Source: Montifringilla adamsi
Taxonomy: Eukaryota > Chordata > Aves > Passeriformes > Passeridae
Reading direction: 5' to 3'
NCBI GenBank assembly: GCA_017590115.1
Contig: JAGGNK010015447.1
Span: 496,001 to 560,000 of the forward strand
Length of the DNA: 64,000 nucleotides
Under the pieces are notes generated by a model. That model did not search any database, had not been told where the DNA came from, and worked only from the letters and a program-made list of their open reading frames with translations. Positions 50,264 to 61,798 of this stretch are shown here, in pieces. The stretch's first letter is position 1. Each line of letters opens with the position of its first letter. The position numbers and the translations under genes are program-made.

Positions 50264-50903
50264 AAACTAATAAATCTGACTGTGATCTAAATCTCAGTTT
50301 AAAAAATATTAGCATAGAAAAAGTATTCATATGTTTCAATACCCTATTTACTGTGGCTTCTTGTTTGGCAAATCCCTGTATAAGTTCTCTCTCCACTGAG
50401 GGAAGAATTGCACTTTTCTGAGAAAATAGCACAATATTCTGTGCACAAAACACAGTACTATACTTTAAAATATTTTCCTTCAGCATTGTTGTCACAACCT
50501 ACAACTAACTCTTGAAACAGTTTCTCCCAGGACCTTCTCTTGCATACACCTTTTTTTTTTTTGGTGTACAAGTCCTCAGATATTTCTCCTTTCTAATCTC
50601 AGGAACAATATATTTGCACACAAAATTAAAATCTCAGTATATCAATTATATGACTTTTAGAGTTTCATTCTTATTGTTTTGTTCTGAGATCTCCACTAAG
50701 ATGGAGCTTTTTCAAAGCATACAAACATCCTACCCTTGAAATCATACCTTCCTGACTATTTTATGTTCAGAGTCAGGAAAAGAAATTAACAAGGAAATAA
50801 AACCAGATGTTAAAGTAATGTCCCCAAAAACTGTGAAATGCTTAGAAAAATACATAGCCCCAAAATATGCCTTATTTGGTTCTAAGTGAATTTAGCAGTA
50901 ATA

Positions 50904-50904
<1 letters not shown>

Positions 50905-50958
<54 letters not shown>
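50905..50958. repeat. Pure A tract, 54 bp
   Basis: Fifty-four uninterrupted A residues lie in an ANO2 intron (T tract in the transcript). It is followed by CCAGAATTTCAC and a second A10 run at 50979-50988. Confidence 0.92.
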
Positions 50959-50960
<2 letters not shown>

Positions 50961-53619
50961 AGAATTTCACATTTTTTAAAAAAAAAACCAACCCAGTATT
51001 TGCAATGCTTTAAGAATAAACCACACATGCATTTGCTTTGATGTTTTTTGTAGCCCCTTCATTCATTGTCTGGGAAAATGCAGTTTAATTTTTTTTTCAA
51101 GTTCATGAAACAATGTTCAAGGTATGCAAAGGACTTTTGGATAATTGTGTAAATATGTCTTCATAGAAAACTCTAAGCCAGAAGTGGTTGTGTGGCCATC
51201 TTGAAATCTCTTCAACCTTCTCAACTCTGTCTTATGCAAGTGTAAATGATGAAAAAAGCAGGCAAGAAAAGCAATTCCAAAGCCAAACCCAGAATTTAGA
51301 TGGCCTTGTGCAACAAACTAGCAAACAATCATTAAATGGAGGAGTCTTTGAACAGCCTAAGAAATTCACAGGTATTTGTTGAGTGGGATCAGTGTTTTTA
51401 GAAAAAAACCTGAATAGATTACATAGGGAAGAATCTCTGCCCAGATCTCAGAAGGAATCTCATCTCAGCATCCTGGAGTTCTGTGGATGCCTGTCTGGCT
51501 GGTCATACTGGAAATACTTACAATACTTTTAGGACACGCACTCTTCCACCAGGGACAGTTGACACCAAGATATCCTTTTTATTTTTTTTTTTTTTTTTTG
51601 CCTGAAAAACTTGATAGTAACCCTTAAATACCCTTTTCATGTTCACATTTATGCCACAGGGTCTCCATACAAAGCTCTTTACGTGTCCATGTACAGGGAA
51701 AAGGCTAAAGAGACCTGTGCCAGGAACTGGACTTCTGGCTATCCATCCTGTTTCATCATTTTCCCACCCCCTGGTAGGCCAGCCTGGAGACATGAGAGAT
51801 GAACACTGGCTCATGGCACAAGCTTAGAAATGAAACAATTGAAGGCTGGGTATAGTGGAAAGTAAGGGACATGGGAAACATCATCTCCTGGGGCATCCAA
51901 GCAGAACCCTGGATGTGCTGTCACTGACACAGGGCCTTCATCCTTCTGATCAGGGAAAAAGCGCAAAGCACATACTGGTGGTGCCTTTACTGTCTGAGTA
52001 GAGCAGGAAAGAGGCCAAGGGCTCATAGCAGCCCTGGAGTTTCACAATACCCAATGCCACATCTGCAGCACCTCATCCAGCCCCTGGTCCAAGACAAAAA
52101 CTCTGAAGGACAAACAGCATCCAAAGAAGTGTCTCAGGTCACAGCCCTTCTCAGAAGTCCACTCTTCACAGAAGTTGTGCAGGGGCTGAGCAGAACCTCA
52201 GCCCAACTGAAACACACCCTGTCCCTCCAAGTCTGGCATCTAAGTTACGACTAAGAGCACAAATCAAAGCTTTTAAATTATGGATCTGGAGGGTGGTGGC
52301 TGCTGTTCTTGTGTAAGGGATACAGAATCAGTCCCCAGCACAAAACCTTCCATGGTATGGATCACTTGTTCTACAAGACTTGCACGCTCAGCAGTGTGAG
52401 TAACCCAAGTATCTTTTACCTCAAAGCCTCACCTAAAACAAGGTATTTATTTACAATTCTGTTGCTTTTTTTTTTTTTCTCTTCTTTATCAAAAATATCT
52501 GTCATAGGATCACATGTTACTGGAAGTAAACAGTGGAAAAATTATTTCTGTGCTAAGCAGCTTTCCAAATCCTAGGAAGAAAATTTTCAATATACAGACA
52601 GGCCTGGCTGAAAAACTGAGGAAAAGGTGTAGTTTATAACTCTTCTGTAATAAATGTATGCAACAAGCCTATACACAACCACCAATGGTATTTTCAAAAC
52701 CATCCTCATTATAGAGATTATAGAAAAATGCAGATGTCTCTTTAGCAATTTTTTTTTTCATTTTTCTGCCTCACACATTGCCTTTTTGATGGCTTTTCCT
52801 GCTTTAGGGGAAATCCTTCCAAATCTCTCAGATTAATCCTTATAGTAGTCAGTAGCTGCAGACTTTGGATCTAATCTTTTTCTCCTTGTGCCATTGTTTT
52901 TAAACAGAAGGTGGATGATGAAACCTTTTATTATTACTTTTCCTTGAGGAAAAATGTTTTTAATCAATTGCCACATGAAGTTTGGACTCCTAGAGGGGTT
53001 AGGCTAGAGAAGGGAAGACCAAATGAAAAAGGAATCTGAAAATCATTGCTGATTTCAGTTTCTTCTCAAGGAAACACGAGTGGTATAAATTTCAGACATT
53101 CATGTGCATAACTTTGCTCTTGGAGCCAATTTAATAAAATTTCTTTCATTAGAAATATTTATTGCTACTTTAAATATTGATTTCTTGGCACGTCTATCAC
53201 TGCACACGTTGCAAACTTGCTGCCATGTGGAAGAGGAAATTGCTTTACATACTACCTACTTTGGGAATGCGCACTGTATGGTATATTGGCCTGGGTCAAA
53301 AGTCTTTGCACAGTTTTGGAAGCAGGAAATGATAAGGACAAATTTGACACATGTTGACAGTGACAATTTATGTTTCAGGATTACTTGAGCAAATTTTTCT
53401 GATCACTCAAGAGTTTTAAGAGTGTCTCCACTAAGAAATGCAGGAATATGTCAGTTAATAATATCAAAACAAACAGTCATCAGAAGTGTCACTGGTGCAA
53501 GTCAATCTTTTTGCAGATATGCTATTGACAGCCAAGCCTGCACAACAAAAAAGCTCAGCAGAGTCTGATGGTGAAATCAGATTCAAAGACTTTCACCCTA
53601 AAAAATTAATCTTTTTACC

Positions 53620-53840
53620 CATAGAATCACTTGGGCTGGAAGGGACATTTAAATGTCATCTAGTCCAAACCCATGCAATGAACAGGGACTTTCAACTAGA
53701 TCCTGTTGTTCAGAGCTTCATCCAACTTGACCTGGAATGTTTCCAGGGATGGGGCATGCACCACCTCTCTGGGAAACCTATGCCAGTGCTTCACCATCCT
53801 CATTGTAAAAAAATTTCTTCTTACAGGTAGTCTAATTTGT
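53620..53840 (-). mobile_element. CR1 LINE fragment, about 220 bp
   Basis: This is a reverse-oriented CR1 3' region: 'CATAGAATCACTTGGGCTGG', 'AAGGGACATTTAAATGTCAT', 'CTAGTCCAAACCC', 'CCAGGGATGGGGCATGCACC', 'CTCTCTGGGAAACC' and 'AAATTTCTTCTTAC'. It is sense with respect to ANO2 and belongs to another subfamily than the copy at 47972. Confidence 0.93.
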
Positions 53841-55288
53841 TGGCATGGACTTGAATGACTAATATTTTGCAGAAACAAAGTTTCTGAAAAAAAAACTTGT
53901 TTTCAGTAAACAAAGACAGAGTCACCTTTCCCAAATGGGAAAATAGAGGAGGTTAAAAAATAACCGGTAAATCTTGCTATTTCTATGAACATACAATGAT
54001 TTAAATGAGGGCAGGGGTAGGAGCGTGAGAAGGTGGAAGTCTCTCTAAGGCTGCAGGATTGTTAGAATAAGAAAAAAGAACAAAAATGAAAGCAGATTGG
54101 AAATGGACATCCCGAAATTTCAGTGGAGTAGTAATCATCAAAAACTCCTTTACCTGTGGCTCATCATGCTACAAAACACAATCTGAGACTGCTCCAAGCA
54201 CTGTCCCTCCCAGAAGTGCTGCCTTAATGGGATTAATTTGCTTCATAACAAAGTGCAAAGAGAATGTGTGGTTTGCCATGTGGGCAGTGGGCCAAACTCC
54301 AGGTTTTGACAGAAATCAGTAAAAGAGATTGGATATATGGATAAAAAAGGCAAGGACTGCCTGTGACTAGGGTACAACCTAATGAATGATAGACTTGGAG
54401 GCAAGAGTCTTAGCTAAGACCCTTGCCCCCACCCATCCTTAAAAGTGGGAGCAGGACAAACCCGAATGTAGTGACTACTCACACTTGGATACATAATCTG
54501 CTTGCTTCTGCATGAAACCCCATCACCGTCTGTATGGGGAAACCCCAAAGGCTGCAACAAGCCCCATCTGCAATTCCTCCTTTAGCTGCTTCATTCCAGA
54601 TTGCCACTGATGCCTGAGGGAGGTTGCCTGAGTAAATCAGTTTGAAAACTAAGAAAGAAGTTGTGAAACAGCAGCCAGATTTCTCTCTTTTCCTTAATAT
54701 CATACCTCTTCTTGCATTCCAGTAACCCTGCCTTTTTAAGCAATTCAGGAGGAAAAAAAAGTCTTCCTCTGGCCTTCTGCATTGCTTGCCTTCCCACTGT
54801 CCCCAGCTCAAAATTAGAGAAATAAATAATCTGCTGAGCTGCCTCTTGCAGTGTGATGCCCTTGACAACAATCCCAGCTGACAGGTTCAGTGCTGAGCTG
54901 CACCAAGTGCTTCCTGCCAGTGTGGGTGGTCTGAGCAGTGGATCTGACAGCTGAGAGCAAGGACATGGACCCAGGGCAGCAACCGGGGCTGAGGAGGTGC
55001 AGCTTGGCTTTCATCTGCTGCACATTTTTCTGCAAATCCCACAGGCAGGGCACAGCTTGGCAGACTGTGAGGGTTCTCCAGTTGGGAAGCTCATCCTCCT
55101 GTTGTAAACAAATGTTTAGATCAATAATTCACCTCTTCATTTTCCTGAGTCACCCCTGAGTGGCTGCAGGCTGAGGAGCTCCCCACGGTTTATGAACCTG
55201 GCACAAGGGACTGATCTAAATGACAGGCTTTGTGTCCAGTGATTTATAACATCAGTAGCTTAAACCTTGATACTACAAATCAGAGGCA

Positions 55289-55450
55289 TGGAATAGAATC
55301 ATAGAATATCCCAAGTTGGAAGGGAACCATCGAAGTCCAGCTCCTGGCCCTGCACAGGACAGCCCAAGAATCTCACCATATTCCTGACAACATTGTCCAG
55401 GCTCTGGCAAGCTTGGGGCTGGGACCACTTCCCTTGAACAGGAACCCCCA
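55289..55450 (-). mobile_element. CR1 LINE fragment, about 160 bp
   Basis: This is a reverse-oriented CR1 3' region: 'GAATAGAATCATAGAATATC', 'CCAAGTTGGAAGGGAACC', 'CTGGCCCTGCACAGGACAGC' and 'CATTGTCCAGGCTCTGGCAA'. It is sense with respect to ANO2. Confidence 0.93.
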
Positions 55451-56739
55451 AACCTCAACAGACTGTGGTGGTACTTCTGCATTTCTTTCTTTTTTTAAAA
55501 AAAAAAAACCAACACACATTAACCTACTTATTTCAGTGGCCATGATTTGACTCATCTTGGCAATTTCTAGAACTTTCTCCTAAAATTAAAATAACCCAAA
55601 CAATTCCCTAAGGAACAGCGTAACAAATGGCTAAACATGGGAGCTCCAAGAGGTACTCCGAAGTCAAAACACAGGTAAGGAAAACTCCACTTTCTTCACT
55701 GAAGGACAGACTACTGACTTGCTTCCTTTCTGAGTAGGTGGCCTTAAATGAACACTTAAAACAAATATGGCATTTTGGAAATTATGTTCAAACTCTTAGC
55801 ATTGGAGCATCACTTTTCACACAGTAGAATCAAGGCCATTGACAGCAAACCCCAAGAAATGCTGACAAACTTCACACCAGTATATATTTGTTACTGGTAA
55901 CTAAAGTCCTTAGACCCAGCTAACCAAGAAATTTGAGTTGTTAAAAACAGATATTTCTGAGTTATTCTTGAGCCTAAAAATACAAAAAAAAAATTTTACA
56001 GGAAAAAATGTCTATGTTTTTTTCACCATTGTTAAACTTTAAAAATTGCTAAGAGGCTTGCTTAAAGTTTACAGGAAGAAAAATCATCTCGGGCTGATAT
56101 AACTCATGGAAAAAAAAAATTGTCCTAAAGGATAATTTTTCAACAAAGTATCATTAAGTGCAGAAAGGTATAAGGTAACAAAAGTGACAACACAGACAAA
56201 ATCCTAAGGTGAGTTGGAACAATTGAGAGGGAGATAATGGGAGGTGAGGGATTCTTGATGGCACTACAGAAGGAAAGGCTGGGATCCTAAACATATTAAT
56301 AAGACATCCCCAAATCTGTCATCATGCAAAATACCTCGTATACACTTAGACATTTACAGATTTACATAAATCCACCATTCCATAAATTTTAATGTATTAG
56401 TTGTTAATTTGATTATAAATTATATCTACAAACCAAGGTTGTTTCTGTATAGAGAGATAAACCATCTATGGTATTTAAATTTTTTGCCATAAAATATGTT
56501 CCCCTTTAGATATTTTGAAAATAGTGACTTGTGTTAAAACAGGAATTGCCACATTCAATATTTAACAGATGTCTGGTTTTAGATACCATGCCCATTGTGC
56601 TTCTCCCTGAATTCTCATGTGACCTAAAGCTTGGGTTTGCCTGGATTGTTTCTCTCCTTTCTATTCCTCTACCCACAGCATTCCTGCTTTCTTCTTCCCT
56701 GCCTCTGCAGGGTCTACTCATGGGGCAGGTACAGGGCTG

Positions 56740-57190
56740 TGCTCCCCAGTAGAAGAAAAACATGGACACACTGCAGTGAATCCACTGGAGAGCCATTAAG
56801 ATGGTTAAGGGATGAGAGGACCTGATGAACAAGGAGAAGCTGAGAGCACTGGGATTGCTGTACCACAGGAAAAAAGATTCAGGGGATATTACCCATGTGG
56901 CAGGCTGGAGAACAAAGAGCTAAAACCTTCTCAAAGGCACACAGTGAAAGGACAAGAGGCACAGGGCACCAATGGAAATGTAAGGAGTGCAACTTAAACC
57001 TTAAAAAATCCTTGGTGTGAGGGTGATCAAATACAGGAAAAGTTGTTGTGTCTTCAACCCTGGAAATATTCAAAACCTAACTGGAAAGTCTCTGGGCAAC
57101 ATCCTGTAGCTGACCTTGCTTTGAGCAGGAGATTGGACCAGCTGATCTCCAAAGATCCGTCCTAACCATAGCTGCTGATTCTGTGGCCAC
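56740..57190 (+). mobile_element. CR1 LINE fragment, about 450 bp, diverged
   Basis: This is a forward CR1 with 'AACAAGGAGAAGCTGAGAGC', 'AAAGGACAAGAGGCACAGGG', 'GGAAATATTCAAAACC', 'GATTGGACCAGCTGATCTCC' and terminal 'GCTGATTCTGTGG'. It is antisense to ANO2 and ends about 210 bp from the EYMEM exon. Confidence 0.88.
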
Positions 57191-57398
57191 TTTCCTCAGC
57201 TGGGAACACTGGAATCTGGCAGCAGAAGTATTAACAGATACTGGAATTCATCATTATTTCTCTGTTGGCACTATGGTAGTCTCATAGCCCTGCTGGCTCA
57301 CATGGAATTTCTGCAAACTATGAGTGCTGGGGTATTTTTCCCCCTCTCTCAAGAAGCTCTTTAGGAAGCTGAAGGGAAAGGAAATTCTGAAAACTTAC

Positions 57399-57547
57399 TC
57401 ATTTCCATGTATTCTGGAGTCAGCCCAGTGAAAGGTTCCAAGATGTAGTCGAGATCCCATTGCTGAGGGTCGTTGGATTGGTTGGTGTCCATTTCCTTTA
57501 CCTCAGTTCTTCCACCCTTCAGCTTCCTAAAGAGCTTCTTTAGCTTC
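57399..57547 (-). CDS. ANO2: ANO2 coding exon: end of TM6-TM7 linker and start of TM7
   Basis: This 149-bp exon is read on the minus strand. The acceptor AG is at 57548-57549 after a pyrimidine-rich stretch, and the donor GTAAGT is at 57393-57398. One base completes a codon from the exon to the right, then 49 codons follow, starting [10 protein letters not shown] and ending LTPEYMEM, and one base is left over. The basic start is the cytoplasmic TM6-TM7 linker. LTPEYMEM opens TM7. The two glutamates of EYME match E702 and E705 of mouse ANO1, which bind the activating calcium, so both ligands are present. The middle (about residues 11-32, [10 protein letters not shown] to QQW) is the variable linker of the family. 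The partner TM6 ligands are encoded outside the window. Confidence 0.95.
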
Positions 57548-57984
57548 CTGAGGAACAAAAGTTCAGATCAAACCAAGTCAGTTTTTTTTTTTTTTTTTCC
57601 CCTAAAAGATTTGCCCCAAATCTTTGCACAGCAACACAAAATTAATCCTGTTTTACTTTGGTGCATCACAAGGGGAGTTTACACCCCTGGGGAAGTTCAG
57701 ATGTTGTTTATTGACAGGTACAAGCTACTGGAGTTGAATCCAGTACTTTATGATATTTTTTCTCTCTAGATGCATATTCCAAGGGGATCTTCCTGAAGAT
57801 CCTGGAACCTAAATAATATTAGTAATTAGTACTCTCAAGAACAACATAGTGAGTACCTCTCTTTTAACAAAAAACAAAATGTAATGGTTTCATTCCACAT
57901 TTTCACTACAGGCACACTTTAATCTCAATATAAAAATTGGGAATTTCCAGTATAATAGAGTTTTAACATAAAAAATTACCAGAT

Positions 57985-58160
57985 GTTCATAGGTTGCCCA
58001 GAAAAGCTGCAGCTGCCCCATCCCTGGAAGTGTTCAGTGCCAGGTTGGATGGGGCTCTGAGCAACCTGGGATAGGGGAAGGTGTCCCTCCCCATAGTGGG
58101 GAGTTGGAACTGGATGAGCTTCAAGGTCCCTGCCAACCGAGACCATTCTGTGATTATGGG
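57985..58160 (+). mobile_element. CR1 LINE 3' fragment, about 175 bp
   Basis: This is a forward CR1 3' end: 'GGTTGCCCAGAAAAGCTGCA', 'CCCCATCCCTGGAAGTG', 'GGGGCTCTGAGCAACCTGGG' and 'GACCATTCTGTGATTATGGG'. It is antisense to ANO2. Confidence 0.94.
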
Positions 58161-60369
58161 ATATTTCCAAACAAAGAGAGTGCAAGAATGTACTGACAGT
58201 TGAAAAAGCAATATCAAACACTGTCCCACTGAAATGGTGATACAAATTTAATTACAATGACAAATAAGTTAGAGTAAAATTAATGATTTCTAAATGAAGA
58301 GTAAAGTTTTCCCAATGTCCCCCCACCCCCAATGATATTTTAAATACACATGCATCAGCAACTTCATGCTATTTTACACACTGAGAAATTCCCATGGAAA
58401 ACCACAGTAGCATGAGGTATTTCTTCATAATCAAGGCAGCAAAATACAGTCGAATTAGCATAAAATAGCCAGATTTATACTTATTACATATCTTTCTTTT
58501 GCAGATGATATTTATCTTCCACAGAAACATACAGCACTATTTTACAGTTCTTCACATATGTGCCGTGAGTGGAAATCCAGACTAATTCCAATGATGTTTT
58601 GCCAGTAGTGTAAGCAGGGCTCTCCCACAGCTTGTGATAAACCCTTTGAACTGTAGGTGTGTGGCCTGGATACAGGAATATTTGGGAGAAGGGGTTTTCC
58701 TTCAGACCTCCAAGGAAGCAGAACCACTTTCCTGGACCCTGGCTTCAGTAGCAGGGCAAGGCTGAGGAACAAAAGCTGGCAAACACAATAAAGGCTTTGC
58801 TGTGTGGGTTTATTGCTTCATTCCCAAATTTACACTGAGCCATGGGATCACTGCATTCCCACGGTGACTGAGGAACTTCTGCACCTACCAGTGTTTACAG
58901 GACCCATTCCATTTCATCACCAGTATGGAGGAATCTGGGATTGGAAGACACTCTTTAAACAGGTCTAGATTGCATGAAGCCCTCTCAGATCCTGGATCAC
59001 AAAGTTTCAAAAATCAACAGGACAACTCCTGCTTTTGTATGAGGTGGAAGGAAGATGTAGCTCCCCAGTCTGATGGTAACACCATCAGTGCTTTGGCATT
59101 GCTGGCAACCAGGACACTCACATTGCACAGTTTCAATGAAAGGGTGGGGGTAAATTTAAACTGCTTCACGAGACAGAATTAGATAAATCCTTAAAAAGAT
59201 CTTTTACCTCCTACATCATGCAAACTCAGTCATTTCAAGACACTAGATTCCCCTTCTCCCCCTCTGCCTTTATGGCAGCCAAGGGAACTTGTCTGTGACA
59301 GAGGTGATGTAGCATTCAGAGGGTAGGAGGCTGGGGCAGGATTTAAAACAAAGAATTCCCAGGTGCTCTTCCAACATATCCCAATTCATTTCCTAATGTG
59401 AGGCACTCTCAGAGGATGGTGAACAACAGGTTCAAGACAATGCTAATTTCTGTTCCAATGAAATGATACAAGTTATAAATGTCCCTCACACTTCTGTGGG
59501 CAGATGAAGATGATCTTGTTGTCACAGCACAGCAGCAGCTGAGATAAAATTTGGGTGTGTTTAGATGTGAAATCTGTGCACATGTGACCTAATCCTTCAG
59601 CTACAGCACCACAGAATCAAGTTCTGGAGTTTAATGCATACACACACCTCCCACGAGAATCCAGTAACAAAACAATTGTTGTTGTTTTTAATGATTATTT
59701 GGGAATACACCAAAACCAGGGGTCAGTTGCTTAGAATAATTTTTGATTTTTCATCTGGTTATCTCTAAGCCAGGCATGATGAACAGCACCTTTAACCATT
59801 TGGAGTTCAGCTTTGAAGAGTATCTGTATGCTTCTTTTTATGTATTTTTTTTAAAGATCAACTGACTGAAAGCAAGCCAAACCAATTATTTCAAATTTTC
59901 CACAAAAACCAAAAAGTACCTTTGTCTCGTATCCAAGCATGTGAAGTTTGAGACCAAGCAGAAATGTGTCAGAAAGTTAGAGGAACAGAGAAGAGGGATT
60001 TGCAGGGTGTTATTCTCCAGCTACACAGCAATAGGGCAATGAAAATGAGTTTTGCAGAACCTTTTATCTGTACTTATGATTGTGATGCTAAAACTGAGTA
60101 TGCTTTTTAAATGCCTTTGATTGAAGCCTGTTCCTTAATTACCCAGATCAATGTTTTTTTAAGAAAATTGACAGAAAAAGAGTTCTTTTAGCTTCTGATT
60201 TGGTCCTGCCAGGCAGCCCCCCACAGTGAGGAAGAGGCAAGTTTGCCCATTCAGGATGAGTGTCCCAGAAGCTTTGTGCTGAAGAGGCTCATGCAGCAAA
60301 GTTTCATGATTCCACACAGATCTGGGCAAAGAGGGAAAACTGTAGAGTTGTAGAATAGCCATTATTTCT

Positions 60370-60397
60370 GGTCATTTTGCCAGGGTCATTTTGCCAG
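60370..60397. repeat. Perfect 14-bp tandem duplication
   Basis: GGTCATTTTGCCAG occurs twice back to back (60370-60383 and 60384-60397). Confidence 0.95.
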
Positions 60398-61030
60398 TGA
60401 AAAAGCAAGGTGCATCCTTAAGGAAACTGAACAGCATGTGAGAAGAATGAATGCAGGATGAGAAGGAAAGAAAATTACCAGTTTTTTTGTCAGGCTGTGT
60501 TTAGAGCAGCTAAAAATGACATTGCAGCTTCTCACAAGGGAATGGCACCAAATTATTGTATTAGGTAAGAGATGGGAACATGGTTGAATTATGCTGATTG
60601 TAATTCCCAGTATAACCAATAAGCACTGCATTATGCACGATAACAAGCATCTGAAGTGAGCATAAAATCACTACCTGTCAATAACCCTCAAGGTTTTGAG
60701 AAAAAAAAATATGATGAAAAGAGAAAAATTAAGCTCCAAGTGATCCTGGCTGGGCTGTAAGCACATGGTGATTAGATGAAGGCTCCTTTTCAAAAATCAG
60801 AGAGATTATTCAATAGTTTCTCTATTGCTACAGTAAGAAGGAGCAGCTGGATTTGGGGGATCTAGGGGAAAGAATGATGATGACTTGGGAAAAATGAGAA
60901 ATTTTTTGGGTGAGAGTGGAATAGACAGAGGCTGAAGAGGTGGGACATCTGGAGGGCAGGTTGAAAGAGAATAGATGCAGGAAAATTACTTTGTTGGCAG
61001 AAGTGTTTGTGTCTTCAGTGGCTGTATAAT

Positions 61031-61798
61031 TGGGATTGTTCAGCCTAGAATAAAGAAGGCTCCAAGGGGACTTAACTGAGCCATCCAATGCCTGAAGGGA
61101 ACCTATGGGAAAGATGGAGGGAGATTATTGACAAGGGGATAAAGTGCAGAAAAAGGGGAAATGGCTTCACACTGACAGAGAGCATGTTTAGTTGGGATAT
61201 AGGGAAGAAATTGTTCCCTGTGAGGGTGCTGAGGCCCTGGCAAAGATTGCCCAGAAAAGCTGTGGCTGCCCCATCCTGGAAGTGTCCAAGGCCATGCTGG
61301 ATGGGGCTGTGAGAAACCTGGGCTAGTGGAAGGTGTCTGTTGAGAGTTCTCAGCGTGTTGAGGAGACACAAGGCTTGACTCCATTTCAGAAGGCTGATTT
61401 ATTATGTTAAATATTATATTAAAATACTACATTAATACTATACTAAAGAACAGAGAGATCAGAAGGATACAACAAGAACAGAACAGAATAGAATAACATA
61501 ACAAAATCCTGTGACTGCTCACAGCCTTGGCACAGGTGGCTGTGATTGGTCATCAATGGAAAACAATCCACATGGACCAATCCCAGCTGCACCTGTTGCA
61601 TTCCATAGCAGCAGATAGTAATTGTTTACCTTTCTCTCCTGAGGCTCTTCAGCTTCTCAGGAGAGGAAAAATCCCAGCAAAGGATTTTTCATAATATCAT
61701 GGCTACAGGTGTCCCTGCCCATGGCAGGAGCTTGGAACTGGGCGGCCTTTAAGGTTCCTTCCAGACCAAACCATTCTGTGATTCCATGATTCTGTGAA
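61031..61798 (+). mobile_element. CR1 LINE fragment split by a solo LTR
   Basis: The forward CR1 runs from 'TTGGGATTGTTCAGCCTAG' to '...AGTGGAAGGTGTC' (61031-61337) and continues after the LTR with 'CCTGCCCATGGCAGGAGC' to the terminal 'GTGATTCCATGATTCTGTG' (61714-61798). Removing the insert and one copy of GGTGTC restores an unbroken consensus. It is antisense to ANO2 and the same subfamily as the copy at 47972-48450. Confidence 0.95.
61338..61707 (-). mobile_element. Solo LTR of an endogenous retrovirus (ERVK-like), 370 bp, nested in CR1
   Basis: The insert begins TGTTGAG and ends GGCTACA (TG...CA) and is bracketed by a perfect 6-bp duplication GGTGTC (61332-61337 and 61708-61713). A 6-bp duplication is typical of betaretrovirus-like (ERVK) elements. 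On the minus strand an AATAAA signal lies at 61398-61403, about 60 bp from the 3' end. CCAAT-type boxes (61545-61549 on the minus strand, 61577-61581 on the plus strand) lie further 5', giving minus orientation, the same as ANO2. There is no internal coding region. It sits in an ANO2 intron and supplies a sense poly(A) signal that the gene must read through. Confidence 0.92.

Larger units (their letters stand above)
49685..57398 (-). other. ANO2: ANO2 intron (about 7.7 kb)
   Basis: The intron lies between the EYMEM exon and the TM7/TM8 exon. It holds an AT-rich tandem repeat (50227-50263), a 54-base A tract (50905-50958) and three CR1 fragments (53620-53840, 55289-55450, 56740-57190). The stretch 51000-53600 shows nothing I recognise apart from T-rich runs near 51582-51599 and 52467-52479. 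Confidence 0.85.
40253..57547 (-). other. ANO2: ANO2 gene, 3' part (six coding exons, gene continues beyond right edge)
   Basis: The locus encodes the C-terminal third of anoctamin-2 (TMEM16B), a plasma-membrane calcium-activated chloride channel of olfactory cilia, photoreceptor terminals and other neurons. Six exons on the minus strand have consensus splice sites. Junction phases agree throughout (1, 1, 0, 2, 0 nt carried), giving an open frame of about 308 codons to a TGA. ANO2 rather than ANO1 is chosen because the last exon reads [18 protein letters not shown] followed by KEEHEKLKL and ends in a QHT-type tail. ANO1 has a different, longer tail ending in a tyrosine-rich segment. Introns are about 7.7 kb, 107 bp, 1.96 kb, 4.8 kb and 1.45 kb. 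The N-terminal cytoplasmic domain and TM1-TM6 must lie to the right of this window, since nothing matching them appears in 57548-64000. No frameshift or internal stop was seen. Confidence 0.95.

Noticed and set aside
61072..61384. Open frames resembling those at 48070-48430 (shared 'HGLGHFQDG'-type peptide on the minus strand)
   Set aside because: The similarity arises because both are antisense translations of the same CR1 subfamily, not a duplicated host gene.
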